64,000 nucleotides of DNA from Clostridia bacterium (GTDB lineage: Bacteria > Bacillota > Clostridia > Oscillospirales > CAG-272). This document shows positions 42,404 to 51,367 of the stretch, in pieces. The position numbers were made by a program, and so were the translations under genes. The stretch covers positions 41,541-105,540 of the forward strand of contig JAFTVG010000029.1 of assembly GCA_017465885.1 (NCBI GenBank). Direction: 5' to 3'. Positions within the stretch are counted from its first letter, which is position 1. The number at the start of each line of letters is the position of its first letter. The notes beneath the pieces are model-generated. The model was not told the origin of the DNA. It saw only the letters and a program-made list of their open reading frames with translations, and made no database searches.

Positions 42404-43618
42404 ATGAAAGAAAAAACAAGGGTGACGAGGATCGCCGTCCTCTTTACCCTGATGTATATGATCAGCTATATCACGAGAATCAATTACGGTGCCATCATTT
42501 CCGAAATGGTCACCGATACCGGCTACACCAAGGATCTGCTTTCCCTGGCGTTAACGGGCAGCTTCATCACCTACGGCGCGGGACAGATCGTCAGCGGGAT
42601 CTTCGGTGACCGCTTTTCGCCCAAGAGGCTGCTTTCGGTGGGGCTTGGCGTTTCGGTGCTGATGAACGTGCTGATCCCCTTTTGCAGCAGCAGTCCCTAT
42701 CTGATGCTTGCGGTGTGGTGCGTTAACGGCTTTGCGCAGGCCTTTATGTGGCCGCCGCTGGTCAGACTGATGACCGTACTTTTGTCTGAGGAGGACTACA
42801 AAAAGGTGAGCGTGAAGGTGTCCCTCGGCAGCTCCATCGGCACCATCGTGGTCTATCTGGTAGCCCCCCTTTGTATTTCGCTTATGGGATGGCGCTGGGT
42901 CTTCTTTTTCTCGGCACTTTGCGGCATCGTGATGCTGGTGTTCTGGCAGATCTTCGGAGTGGATGCCCAAAAGACCGTGGCAAAGAAAAGGGAAGAGCAG
43001 AGCGGCTCTGCTCCCGCCGAAAAGAAGGGTCTTCTCTTCTTTTTGCTGATGGCGGGCATTATGCTTCCCATTGTTCTTCAGGGAATGCTTCGTGACGGGG
43101 TGACTACCTGGATGCCCTCCTACATTTCCGAGACCTACCAGCTTGGAAATGCCGTTTCCATCCTGACGGGTGTGGTATTGCCCATATTCAGCATCCTTTG
43201 CTTTGAGCTTGCCTCCTTTATCTACAGAAAAAAGCTGAAGAATCCCATGGTTTGCGCAGGACTCTTTTTTGGTATCGGATTCCTTTCGGCGGTGGTGCTG
43301 AATTTCGTTTCGGGCTCGGGGGCAATTCTTTCGGTCTTGTTCTCGGCACTCCTTACGGGATGTATGCACGGCGTCAACCTGATTCTCATTTGTATGATCC
43401 CCGCTTTCTTCAAGGGAAGCGGCAAGGTGTCCACCGTTTCGGGTGTACTTAATTCCTGCACCTACGTTGGAAGCGCCCTTTCCACCTACGGCATCGCCCT
43501 CCTTTCAGAAAAGATTGGTTGGTCATTCACTCTTGCCGTGTGGGCAGGCATAGCCGCTCTTGGCACGGCGGTGTGCTTCCTTTGTGCAGTGCCCTTTAAA
43601 AAGAGATTTATGAAATAA
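42404..43618 (+). CDS. Major facilitator superfamily transporter
   Basis: 404 residues, twelve predicted membrane helices. The first loop MISYITRINYGAIISEM and GSFITYGAGQIVSGIFGDRF hold the MFS motif A region; the pattern resembles the organophosphate:phosphate antiporter branch. The ATG at 42404 follows GGGAAGTG. Own promoter and strong terminator make it monocistronic. Substrate unknown. Confidence 0.85.
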   Translation: MKEKTRVTRIAVLFTLMYMISYITRINYGAIISEMVTDTGYTKDLLSLALTGSFITYGAGQIVSGIFGDRFSPKRLLSVGLGVSVLMNVLIPFCSSSPYLMLAVWCVNGFAQAFMWPPLVRLMTVLLSEEDYKKVSVKVSLGSSIGTIVVYLVAPLCISLMGWRWVFFFSALCGIVMLVFWQIFGVDAQKTVAKKREEQSGSAPAEKKGLLFFLLMAGIMLPIVLQGMLRDGVTTWMPSYISETYQLGNAVSILTGVVLPIFSILCFELASFIYRKKLKNPMVCAGLFFGIGFLSAVVLNFVSGSGAILSVLFSALLTGCMHGVNLILICMIPAFFKGSGKVSTVSGVLNSCTYVGSALSTYGIALLSEKIGWSFTLAVWAGIAALGTAVCFLCAVPFKKRFMK

Positions 43619-43621
43619 CAG

Positions 43622-43673
43622 GATCGGGGTGTCTCAAATGCGAAATGCAATTGAGACACCCCGATCTTTTTGC
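43622..43673. terminator. Terminator after MFS gene
   Basis: GATCGGGGTGTCTCAA / TTGAGACACCCCGATC hairpin, then TTTTT. Confidence 0.9.
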
Positions 43674-43737
43674 CTTGTCGGTTAAAATACGCTATTTTGC
43701 TTCCGTGAGGAGGCGGAAAGAGAAAAAATGTGGCTCT

Positions 43738-45291
43738 CTATTCTCTTGTAAATACGTACCAATAGGCTCTTCCGCCGCCGAAGGAATAATCCCCGCTTTT
43801 CCATTCTCTAAACAGGTATTCTTGCCCGTTGATCTCTTTTATGAAATAGGCAGATGCGGTTTTGCTTCTTTTGTTTAATATCAGTCCTTTGGTCCAAGAA
43901 GAGACACCGGTGTTCGTTCCGTTTTTAGTGGTTGATGAGAATACGCCGTCCTTCTTAAATTCCATCCTCAAAAGGTACAACTCGTCCGTAGCCCAATTTT
44001 GACGTTTCGGATCAAAATCGCTAAGATCGGTAACGTAAAAATCGCGTACCTTCCATGTTCCAAGAATAGCAGGGTCGTTGATAAAGGGATAGTCGATGGG
44101 ATCGCATTTTTGGATATCATCGGGTGAAGAATAGTGTTGATCTTTCACCTTTTCATATACCCAGATTTCGGGCACGTCAAAGGACCCGTCCGCCCCGCCG
44201 TCACAATAATTGTACATCTCAAGGAATAACAGCTTTCGATCTTCATAATTCTCTATGGTGTATTTGTTGATATAAACTGTTTGCAATTTGGGTCCATGGG
44301 TGAATAAGTATCCCTTTGTCCAACCGAATACAGACCAATAGGACTGTCCGCCGTCAATAAAATAAATCTCGTTTAACCACGCAAGATGACCGCACTTGGG
44401 CTTTCCATAAACAAAGTGCTCGCGCGTGGGAAGAATATCAATCATTTCCCATTTTCCGCAAGCATCGGGATCGTTTTCAAAAGGCAGCGCTATATGCTCC
44501 GCTTGATAAAGAGGCTCATTGGTACTCGCGCACACGGGTACCTTTAATTCTACGGTATCATCACTATGATAGATCTCATAATATGCTCCGCAGGCTTTGT
44601 AGGAGGTACAGTCGAGATGCTTGATCATTGCCTTATAGGCATCGTCAAGCTCTTCTTTTTTGCAAATCAGAGTAGCCGTGCTTCGGTCAAATGAAAGTAT
44701 CTTTTCAGAATAGGGACTGTTTTTTGGCAAACTTCCGGTGATTTCCACGCAAGATGCAAGGTCAAAATCATTTTCTCTATATTCTGTTTCGTAATTGATC
44801 ACGATTCTTCTCTTGCCCACGATGGTTTTGGGCAATGATTTTTTGATTTTACAGATGTCATAAATTGCATCAGATTTGGACGCATAATTTTTGCGCACAA
44901 AAGCAACCCGCACTTCGTCTGCTTTTCTTATAAGAATATTAAACATCTTTGACTCCCCCTCTGTCAGATTTTTCCTAAGTTCTTCGATTTTTTGTAATTG
45001 CTTTTCCGTAGTTATGATAAGTTGATTCAGTTCTGCGATTTTTGAGTCAAGCTCCGCTGTGATCTTTTCATTATCGTTTGCTGTAAGCTGTGTTCTGATC
45101 TCATCTAAAGAGAAGCCAAGTTCTTTGAGTGCGATAATACGGTAACAGTCGTCAAGCTTTGATGCAGAATAATAACGATAGCCTGTAAACTTGTCGATCA
45201 TATCCGGAATAAGCAAGCCTTCTGCGTCATAATAGCGCAATGTCTTAACTGAAATGTTGCATAGCTTTGATAATTCACCAATCTTATACAT
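43738..45291 (-). CDS. MerR regulator with GyrI-like and tandem C-terminal domains
   Basis: 517 residues, much longer than typical MerR proteins. An N-terminal MerR winged helix (KIGELSKLCNISVKTLRYYD) is followed by a coiled-coil dimerisation segment (about 75-110) and a GyrI-like effector domain (about 115-270). The last 250 residues hold two related beta-rich units, each opening with DP-x-G-x-W (DPDACGKWEMIDI; DPAILGTWKVRDF) and containing SxWTKG (FGWTKGYLF; SSWTKGLIL). Probably a multidrug or lipid-type sensor; function of the C-terminal repeats unknown. Confidence 0.82.
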   Translation of the reverse strand: MYKIGELSKLCNISVKTLRYYDAEGLLIPDMIDKFTGYRYYSASKLDDCYRIIALKELGFSLDEIRTQLTANDNEKITAELDSKIAELNQLIITTEKQLQKIEELRKNLTEGESKMFNILIRKADEVRVAFVRKNYASKSDAIYDICKIKKSLPKTIVGKRRIVINYETEYRENDFDLASCVEITGSLPKNSPYSEKILSFDRSTATLICKKEELDDAYKAMIKHLDCTSYKACGAYYEIYHSDDTVELKVPVCASTNEPLYQAEHIALPFENDPDACGKWEMIDILPTREHFVYGKPKCGHLAWLNEIYFIDGGQSYWSVFGWTKGYLFTHGPKLQTVYINKYTIENYEDRKLLFLEMYNYCDGGADGSFDVPEIWVYEKVKDQHYSSPDDIQKCDPIDYPFINDPAILGTWKVRDFYVTDLSDFDPKRQNWATDELYLLRMEFKKDGVFSSTTKNGTNTGVSSWTKGLILNKRSKTASAYFIKEINGQEYLFREWKSGDYSFGGGRAYWYVFTRE

Positions 45292-45427
45292 CGTAAAATC
45301 CTTTCACCGGAATTATATGTGGGTAAAAACAGCGCTATTTCCACCTTCCAAGTGTAGTATATCATTATAGTTAGGGGGAGAGTCAATAGGTTAGCGAAAT
45401 TTTATTGAAAGATTTATTGCGCATTGG

Positions 45428-45472
45428 CAAAAAAATGGCGGTGCCGTGAGAGGCGCCGCCATTTTTTGTTTT
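45428..45472. terminator. Terminator between MerR promoter side and DUF4234 gene
   Basis: AAAATGGCGGtGCC / GGCgCCGCCATTTTTT hairpin, just after the DUF4234 stop on the minus strand. Confidence 0.8.
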
Positions 45473-45484
45473 TTAAGTGCTGTT

Positions 45485-45934
45485 TTATCGCTTTTTTGCA
45501 GCGTTTTGCTCGTTATAGTGTGCGCAAAGCAGATTCATCGCTTTGCAAAGCTTGTGGAAGTATACGAAAGGTCCTACAAGAATGAAAGAGCCCCAGAAAA
45601 ACCATCCCCAGAAGGTGCCCGTGCCGAAATCGTAGTCGATGCCGCACTGCTGTAACGCCTCCTCCACCCGCACCGCGATCTGATAATGCCATACTGTCAT
45701 AACGATAGAGAAGGTGAAGAGTGACAAAATGAATGCAAGGAGATAGTTCATCGTTTTGGAACCGTCTCTTTTGGGGGCGACCTTATCGAGGTCAAAGGAA
45801 AAAGGGATAAAAAACAGTACGGTGTAAATGCCCAAGGTCAAAACACTAAGGATCATCAGCTTCCACATGCTTCTGTCCGTTTTTAACTTTGCGGGGGTAT
45901 AGCTTCTTTCTTCATCGTCGTATCGATATGCCAT
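45485..45934 (-). CDS. DUF4234-type membrane protein
   Basis: 149 residues from the ATG at 45934, after AAAGGAG. Three hydrophobic helices: WKLMILSVLTLGIYTVLFFI, YLLAFILSLFTFSIVMTVW and FWGWFFWGSFILVGPFVYF. Size and the TLGIYT motif fit the DUF4234 family of unknown function. It has its own strong promoter with an upstream dyad shared with other promoters of this region. Confidence 0.75.
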   Translation of the reverse strand: MAYRYDDEERSYTPAKLKTDRSMWKLMILSVLTLGIYTVLFFIPFSFDLDKVAPKRDGSKTMNYLLAFILSLFTFSIVMTVWHYQIAVRVEEALQQCGIDYDFGTGTFWGWFFWGSFILVGPFVYFHKLCKAMNLLCAHYNEQNAAKKR

Positions 45935-45971
45935 ATTTTTCTCCTTTACATACGATTTTTTTGTTTTTTTC

Positions 45972-46000
45972 AGTATAGCATCTTTCTTCTTTTGTGTCAA
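45972..46000 (-). promoter_or_regulatory. Promoter of the DUF4234 gene
   Basis: On the minus strand TTGACA (46000-45995), 17 nt, TATACT (45977-45972). A motif with CAACCAACTGTTAACTT lies directly upstream (46008-46024). Confidence 0.85.
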
Positions 46001-46084
46001 TATAACTCAACCAACTGTTAACTTAACGAAGGGTTAAGCTATCTAAAAACAAGTGTTTTCCTTTGTTCCCGATAACAAAAACGT

Positions 46085-46118
46085 CTTCCTTGGCAGTGCG
46101 CCAAAGAAAGACGTTTTG
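46085..46118 (-). terminator. Terminator of glnA
   Basis: AACGTCTT...GGC / GCC...AAGACGTT hairpin immediately after the glnA stop. Confidence 0.8.
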
Positions 46119-46120
46119 AT

Positions 46121-47545
46121 TTAAAGATTATAATATCTTTCAAATTCTGCAGGATTGGGGATCCTTGAAAGTTCACTGCATTCAGCGCGCTTTGCCTTGA
46201 TGAAGTTCTTCAGTAGCTCCTCGGGGAAGACGCCGTCGGCGGTCAGATAGTCGTGGTCGGCTTCAAGAGCGTCCAGCGCATCCTCCAAGCGTGTGGGAAG
46301 CCCCTGCAGCTTTGCCTTTTCTTCATCAGACAAGTGGAAGAGGTTGAAATCGTAGGGACCCCAGCCGTTTGCATGGGGATCGATCTTATTCTTGATACCG
46401 TCAAGACCTGCCATCAGAATTGCCGCATAGCAGAAATAGGGATTGCAGGTGGCGTCGGGATTACGAAGCTCAAAGCGACGCTTTTCAGGGCTCTTGGCAT
46501 ATGCGGGAATACGAATAACGGCACTTCTGTTGGAGGTGGCATATCCAACGGTTACGGGTGCTTCAAAGCCGGGAACCAGGCGTTTGAAGGAGTTGGTGGA
46601 GGGATTAGTGAGAGCACAAAGGGATGCGATGTGCTTTAAAAGTCCACCCATGAAGTAATGAGCTGTTTCGCTTAAATGAGCGTAGCCGTTATCGTCGGAG
46701 AAGACGGGCTGACCGTCCTTTAAGAGCAGCATATGCACGTGCATACCGCTTCCTGCCTCGCCGTAGATGGGCTTGGGCATAAAGGTGGCGGTTTTTCCAT
46801 ACTTTAACGCGGTGTTGCGAATGATATATTTGATCATCATGGTGGCGTCTGCCATATGCACCACCTCGCCCAACTGAGGCTCTATTTCGTACTGACCGGA
46901 TGCTGCAACCTCGGGGTGATGATAGTTGATCTCGATGCCTGCTTCCTTCATTAGCATGCACATTTCACTTCTGCATTCAAAGGAGGTATCAAAGGGTTTG
47001 GCAATGTGATAGTTCTTCTGCTTTGGCACGATCACGCCCTGACCCTCGGTGGCGCTGTTCCAATAAGACTGGCTGGCATCCACTGTGGCAGAAAGCTCTC
47101 TGCCGCTGACCTGCCATCCTGCTTGATCGAAAAGATAAAATTCAAACTCGGGCAGGATCATCATAGTGTCTGCAACGCCGTCCTTCTTCATCTTCTCCAC
47201 AGCCGCGCGCACGATGTTTCGGGGATACTGTGCAAGAGGTCTGTTTTCGGGTGTGTCGATGATCATGGCGTTGCCCGTCATAGATAAGGTGGGAATAGAG
47301 CAGAAGGGGTCAACAACCGCCGTATCGGGATCGGGAATGAAGACCATGTCGCTTTTTTCTACCACAGCATAACCGTAGTTGGAGGCATCAAAGCCAATGC
47401 CGCTTTTCATGGTGTCCTCGGAGAAATTTTCTGCAGGAATGGTCACGTGGCGGTACTGACCGTTGATGTCCACCATCTTGAAATCCACCATTTTAATGTT
47501 TTTTTCTTGAATCAGGGAAAGAATATCTGCTACGCATTTGGACAT
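46121..47545 (-). CDS. glnA: Type I glutamine synthetase
   Basis: ATP-dependent amidation of glutamate; forms a dodecamer. 474 residues. Metal and substrate motifs: LPEFEFYLFD, GSGMHVHMLL, NPSTNSFKRLVPGFEAP and RRFELRNPDATCNPY. The length matches the longer GSI-beta-like form, but at the place where that class carries the adenylylated Tyr (NLYDLP in enterobacteria) the sequence reads NLFHLS, so adenylylation at this site is excluded. Start follows GAGG. Monocistronic with its own terminator. Confidence 0.95.
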   Translation of the reverse strand: MSKCVADILSLIQEKNIKMVDFKMVDINGQYRHVTIPAENFSEDTMKSGIGFDASNYGYAVVEKSDMVFIPDPDTAVVDPFCSIPTLSMTGNAMIIDTPENRPLAQYPRNIVRAAVEKMKKDGVADTMMILPEFEFYLFDQAGWQVSGRELSATVDASQSYWNSATEGQGVIVPKQKNYHIAKPFDTSFECRSEMCMLMKEAGIEINYHHPEVAASGQYEIEPQLGEVVHMADATMMIKYIIRNTALKYGKTATFMPKPIYGEAGSGMHVHMLLLKDGQPVFSDDNGYAHLSETAHYFMGGLLKHIASLCALTNPSTNSFKRLVPGFEAPVTVGYATSNRSAVIRIPAYAKSPEKRRFELRNPDATCNPYFCYAAILMAGLDGIKNKIDPHANGWGPYDFNLFHLSDEEKAKLQGLPTRLEDALDALEADHDYLTADGVFPEELLKNFIKAKRAECSELSRIPNPAEFERYYNL

Positions 47546-47652
47546 AAAAGCTTACCTCGAATTCCTTTTAGGATAGATTTTTATATGGTTTAGTATAGCA
47601 CACTTTTCTCGTTTGTCAATGCGAAATTGCTTAATTCAGGGTAATTTAACAA

Positions 47653-47685
47653 AAAATCTGCAGAGTACTCTGCAGATTTTTGGGG
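47653..47685. terminator. Palindromic hairpin upstream of glnA
   Basis: AAAATCTGCAGAGT / ACTCTGCAGATTTTT, a perfect stem with T-run on the plus strand in the gap between glnA and the XRE gene. Confidence 0.75.
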
Positions 47686-47789
47686 TAAATATCACTCTAA
47701 AATTGTTTTAGAGAGTATCTCTGTGAAGCAGTTTTGATTCTTATCGGTTTTTAATAACATTTAAATCCTTTTATCATCTGAGATATCTG

Positions 47790-48602
47790 TTATTTTTCAA
47801 AAGCGTAATCACGAATCATAGATGTATCTCTCACAACAGCCCAGCAGGGATCTTCGGACAGTAATTCGACAAGCTTGTAGATTGCGTGAGCATATAAGGC
47901 ATTTGAAATCAAAAATACATATTTTTTTGTTTTCGTTGCCGTGTCGGTGTAAACATCATTGATGCGGGTGTCCTTTAGTAGCCTTAAAGCCGCTGCGGTC
48001 TCATCCTCTGTGAGATTGCAAGCGTTCATAATTTCCTCAAAAGTGAATTCAGTATTATTTACCTTTGATTTTTCAAAAGCTGTCTTGTACTGATAATAAA
48101 AAACTTTTCGGAAGTTTTTATCGGTCAAATACATAAGCGTATAATCATCAGCTTGGCTTTTAATGACATTTTCACTATTGACGGCCTTATAGGTGTTGTC
48201 GATGAATGAAAAATCTTCTGTTGTAACGATCGCCCCTTGCGTATTGGAAAGACAGGCGATTCTGTTACCATTCATCAACTTTTTGCTTTGAAATTCTAAC
48301 TCTAAATCCTCTTTGACCTTTATGTGATGATAGAATGTTTCGATAAGCTTTTGATTGCAGAAAGATGGAAAATCATCGGCTGAAACCGATACTTTTTCGG
48401 GTTCCTTTGCTATGCCATATAGATCATCCAATGTAATATTCAAAGCCTTTGCAATTTCGGGAAGAAGCATCACGTCGGGCATCGAAACTTCCGATTCCCA
48501 TTTTGATACAGACTGATTGCTCACTCCGATCGTTGTCCCCAATTCCTCTTGGGTTAACCCTTTTGCTTTTCTATATTTTGCAATATTTTTTCCAATACTC
48601 AT
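47790..48602 (-). CDS. XRE family regulator with unknown C-terminal domain
   Basis: 270 residues from the ATG at 48602, after GGAGGG. HTH_3 domain KAKGLTQEELGTTIGVSNQS then VSKWESEVSMPDV. The C-terminal 190 residues form a helical domain containing a second winged-helix-like unit (FTFEEIMNACNLTEDETAAA), so it may be a two-headed DNA binder. AT-richer than its neighbours. No linked target gene is obvious. Confidence 0.82.
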   Translation of the reverse strand: MSIGKNIAKYRKAKGLTQEELGTTIGVSNQSVSKWESEVSMPDVMLLPEIAKALNITLDDLYGIAKEPEKVSVSADDFPSFCNQKLIETFYHHIKVKEDLELEFQSKKLMNGNRIACLSNTQGAIVTTEDFSFIDNTYKAVNSENVIKSQADDYTLMYLTDKNFRKVFYYQYKTAFEKSKVNNTEFTFEEIMNACNLTEDETAAALRLLKDTRINDVYTDTATKTKKYVFLISNALYAHAIYKLVELLSEDPCWAVVRDTSMIRDYAFEK

Positions 48603-48735
48603 AACGTTTTTCCCTCCTTGATTTTGTGACTTTATTATAGCACACGTCAGGCTCAAAATGAAGATATCATTTGTCGAATTGCCGAATATTCAACATAAAT
48701 AAATCGCCAAATGGTTGGAAAACGAATTCTTACGC

Positions 48736-49593
48736 TTATTCTTGATCTTGTGCCGCAAGCCCCGTGAGCCTTTCAAATAAAGGAAGCTCGTAGCAGGGGA
48801 AATATATACCGTACTCTTCCCCTTCGTGCATAAGGGTGAGAATATGATAGGGCTTGAAGAAGACGAAGCCCGCATCGTTTTGAGTCATTTTATACTGCTT
48901 GTATTCGCCTTTGTTGTAGTCAACGTCCTTGTTCCAGGAGGGGACGGAGATACGCTTTTTTACCGTTCTGATGCCCGTAAGGGAGGAAAGCGGCAGGGCG
49001 TGTACCGTTTCAAGATCGGTAATGCAAAGGCAGTCGTTTTGAATATAGACCTTGGCATCCAGGTTCATATATTCAAAAAAGCCGTTGCTTTTGACTTTTA
49101 ACTCATCCCCTTTTTTCTTGTAGGAGAAGACGAGGATATCGGCGCTTTCAGCTCCTTCGGGCACGCCAAGCTCGTCGTAAATCGCCTTACTGTTGGCATT
49201 CAGCTCTTCTTCGGCATTTCTGACCGTGGTGTCGTCAAGCACCTCCTTCTCCTTCTTTTTTGACAGCAAAAAGAGGATGAGCCAAAGGGCGATACAAATA
49301 CCTCCGATATAAAAAACCGCGGGCGCATTTTGATACGCCGTGGCAATTCCCACGTCGGGTAGCGCTTTGATGATCGCCACGGCGCAGATCGCACCCGCTA
49401 TCCCGCACAGCCACTGAACGATCCGATAGGGCAGGGGCAGCTTTGCCTTTTCTTCGGTTTCAAGAGCTCTGTCAAGAGCGTCCTCCATTTTATCGGAGCG
49501 CTCCTTTGATACCCGCCCGGTCACGAATTCTTCGCCGTTGATCGCTTCGTTATCCTTGTTTTCCGTTACGTCAATACAAAATATCGGTTTCAT
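48736..49593 (-). CDS. Membrane protein, two helices, unknown
   Basis: 285 residues from the ATG at 49593, after GGAGG. A charged N-terminal 65 residues is followed by two membrane helices (about 68-86 and 100-120) and a cytosolic C-terminal domain of about 165 residues. No family recognised. The promoter at 49617-49645 carries an upstream dyad like that of the 7296 lipoprotein gene. Confidence 0.65.
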   Translation of the reverse strand: MKPIFCIDVTENKDNEAINGEEFVTGRVSKERSDKMEDALDRALETEEKAKLPLPYRIVQWLCGIAGAICAVAIIKALPDVGIATAYQNAPAVFYIGGICIALWLILFLLSKKKEKEVLDDTTVRNAEEELNANSKAIYDELGVPEGAESADILVFSYKKKGDELKVKSNGFFEYMNLDAKVYIQNDCLCITDLETVHALPLSSLTGIRTVKKRISVPSWNKDVDYNKGEYKQYKMTQNDAGFVFFKPYHILTLMHEGEEYGIYFPCYELPLFERLTGLAAQDQE

Positions 49594-49616
49594 AATTTCC
49601 TCCGTTTTTTGTATCA

Positions 49617-49645
49617 AGTATAGCAGACTTTTCCTTCAATTGCAA
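49617..49645 (-). promoter_or_regulatory. Promoter of the 48736 gene
   Basis: On the minus strand TTGCAA (49645-49640), 17 nt, TATACT (49622-49617). CAACCAACGTTCAAC lies 18 nt upstream of the -35 box. Confidence 0.8.
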
Positions 49646-49685
49646 TATGAATAGAACGGAAAAAGTTGAACGTTGGTTGAGTTTC

Positions 49686-49731
49686 AAAAAAGGTGGCTTT
49701 CTCAAATTGCAATTTGAGAAAGCCACCTTTG
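49686..49731. terminator. Terminator of the 49737 gene
   Basis: AAAGGTGGCTTTCTCAAATT / AATTTGAGAAAGCCACCTTT, a long perfect stem directly after the stop codon. Confidence 0.85.
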
Positions 49732-49736
49732 AAGAA

Positions 49737-50300
49737 TCAGAGAAGATTCCTTAGTTCATCGGAAAGGTCGTAAAGCTCCTTGTTATAGACGTGCAGGATG
49801 CGGGGCTTATTTTTGCCGATGCATAAAAGATATAACTCGTCAAAAATGACAGACTCGTTATAGGCGTTTGAAAGCTCGGCATCCACCTCAAACCTTCCGT
49901 ACCGCTCTAAAACGAAGTAGTAATGCACGGTTTTGCCGTATTTGCTTCGACTTGTTTCGCTGAAGCAATCCATCACCTTGTCTTCAAGGAAGAAATAGCT
50001 TTCACTTTTTACGGCGATCAGCTCCGTGACATATCGGTAAATATTCACGATGGCATAGTTGCCGAAAATAAAGGCGAAAAAGAAGGGAAGTGCCACCGAT
50101 TCAAAAATACTGCCCGATTCTTCTTCACTTTGCCCCATGGCAAAAAAGTTTCCCACCGAAAAAAGAAGGGAGGGAAGGACCAACACGATAAAAAGGACGA
50201 TCAAAAAGAGGATTTTCTTTCTGTTTTTCTTCAGGCGCATCTGTAAATAGTCGGTAATCAGCGCCTTGGTGACCTGTCTTTTCGTCTGTTCTTCCATCAT
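49737..50300 (-). CDS. Membrane protein, unknown
   Basis: 187 residues with two helices (about 30-52 and 65-90) and a cytosolic C-terminal domain. Starts within the stop codon region of the GH43 gene (ATGA-type overlap), so its translation is coupled to that gene. No family recognised; similar in plan to the preceding 48736 product (short N-terminal region, two helices, soluble domain), though I see no convincing sequence match. Confidence 0.6.
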   Translation of the reverse strand: MMEEQTKRQVTKALITDYLQMRLKKNRKKILFLIVLFIVLVLPSLLFSVGNFFAMGQSEEESGSIFESVALPFFFAFIFGNYAIVNIYRYVTELIAVKSESYFFLEDKVMDCFSETSRSKYGKTVHYYFVLERYGRFEVDAELSNAYNESVIFDELYLLCIGKNKPRILHVYNKELYDLSDELRNLL

Positions 50301-51208
50301 TTCAAGACAAGTCCCTTTTCATCAGTTACAAGCTCACCGTGCCAGAAGTCTACGGTGTTCCATACCACCGTTGCACCCTTTGACCATCCGTGAAAGAACA
50401 CGTCGGCGCTGTTGCCGTCCTCTCTTACGATCACGGAGCAATGACCCGCGCCAAACACGGTCTCGTTGCCCGAAAAGAGGGGCTTTTCTGCCTTTTTCCA
50501 GCAGTTTATGTCAAGGGGATCGTTGCCCACAAGCTCCAAAAGAGCAATGCAGTAGTCCTCACACCAGGAGCCCGCACCCGAAAAGCTAAGATAGGTTTTT
50601 CCTCCAAGGGTGAATACGTAGGGACCCTCGTTGATAAAGGGCGACTCGGGCGTGCCGTCAGCACCGTACTTTTCCCACTCGTATTCAGGGGTGGAGATCA
50701 GATGGCGCTTTGAGCAAAGGGTGAAGGGATCTGCCATCTCAGCAATATAGAGGTTTTGGCAGACGTTTTTATCGCCCTCCCAGCCCGACCATACGAAATA
50801 GCGCTTGCCATCGTGGGAAAAGACCGTGCCGTCAATTGCCCACTTGTCCGTATCGTCGGAGATCTTGCCGTGCATCGTATAGGGGATCAAGGGATCATTG
50901 CTGCCGTTTTCAAGAACGTACATCCGATGGTTGTGGTTGTCACCGTCGTCTGCCGCAACGTAGATATAGCACTTGCCATCGATCACGTGCAGCTCGGGCG
51001 CCCAAAGCTGCTTTGACCACATCGTGCCCGCTTCGGGAGTAAAGACCTTCACGGGCTCTGCCTTGGCAAGTCCCTCAACGTCGGGGGCGCAGATGATGGA
51101 AAGGCTGTCGCCTGCAGAGGCAAAGCAACCGTAATACTGTCCGTTATGGAAGATCACCGCAGGATCTCTTGAGGACAGCTCGTTTGTAAAAGGACGGATC
51201 TTTTTCAT
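50297..51208 (-). CDS. Glycoside hydrolase family 43-like enzyme
   Basis: 303 residues, no signal peptide, five-bladed beta-propeller size. GH43 landmarks: the general base Asp in SSRDPAVIFHNGQYYG, the block LWAPELHVIDGKCYIYVAA, the modulating Asp in WAIDGTVFSHDGKRYF, and the acid Glu in INEGPYVF. Expected to release arabinose or xylose from short oligosaccharides in the cytosol. ATG at 51208 after GAGG. Overlaps the next gene by four nt. Confidence 0.9.
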   Translation of the reverse strand: MKKIRPFTNELSSRDPAVIFHNGQYYGCFASAGDSLSIICAPDVEGLAKAEPVKVFTPEAGTMWSKQLWAPELHVIDGKCYIYVAADDGDNHNHRMYVLENGSNDPLIPYTMHGKISDDTDKWAIDGTVFSHDGKRYFVWSGWEGDKNVCQNLYIAEMADPFTLCSKRHLISTPEYEWEKYGADGTPESPFINEGPYVFTLGGKTYLSFSGAGSWCEDYCIALLELVGNDPLDINCWKKAEKPLFSGNETVFGAGHCSVIVREDGNSADVFFHGWSKGATVVWNTVDFWHGELVTDEKGLVLK

Positions 51209-51305
51209 TTTGTACCTCGTTTTTAACCTTATATAGTGCTGTTTTATCACGTTGATATCGGTATTTTAGCACACTTGTTATGGATTGTCAATCGGTATGC
51301 CTCTA

Positions 51306-51340
51306 AAAAAACCGCATTCTCTTGAATGCGGTTTTTTTAT
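51306..51340. terminator. Bidirectional terminator
   Basis: AAAAAACCGCATTC-tctt-GAATGCGGTTTTTTT. Confidence 0.88.
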
Positions 51341-51367
51341 TAAAAGTATGAGGGTGAGCGTGTCCTT

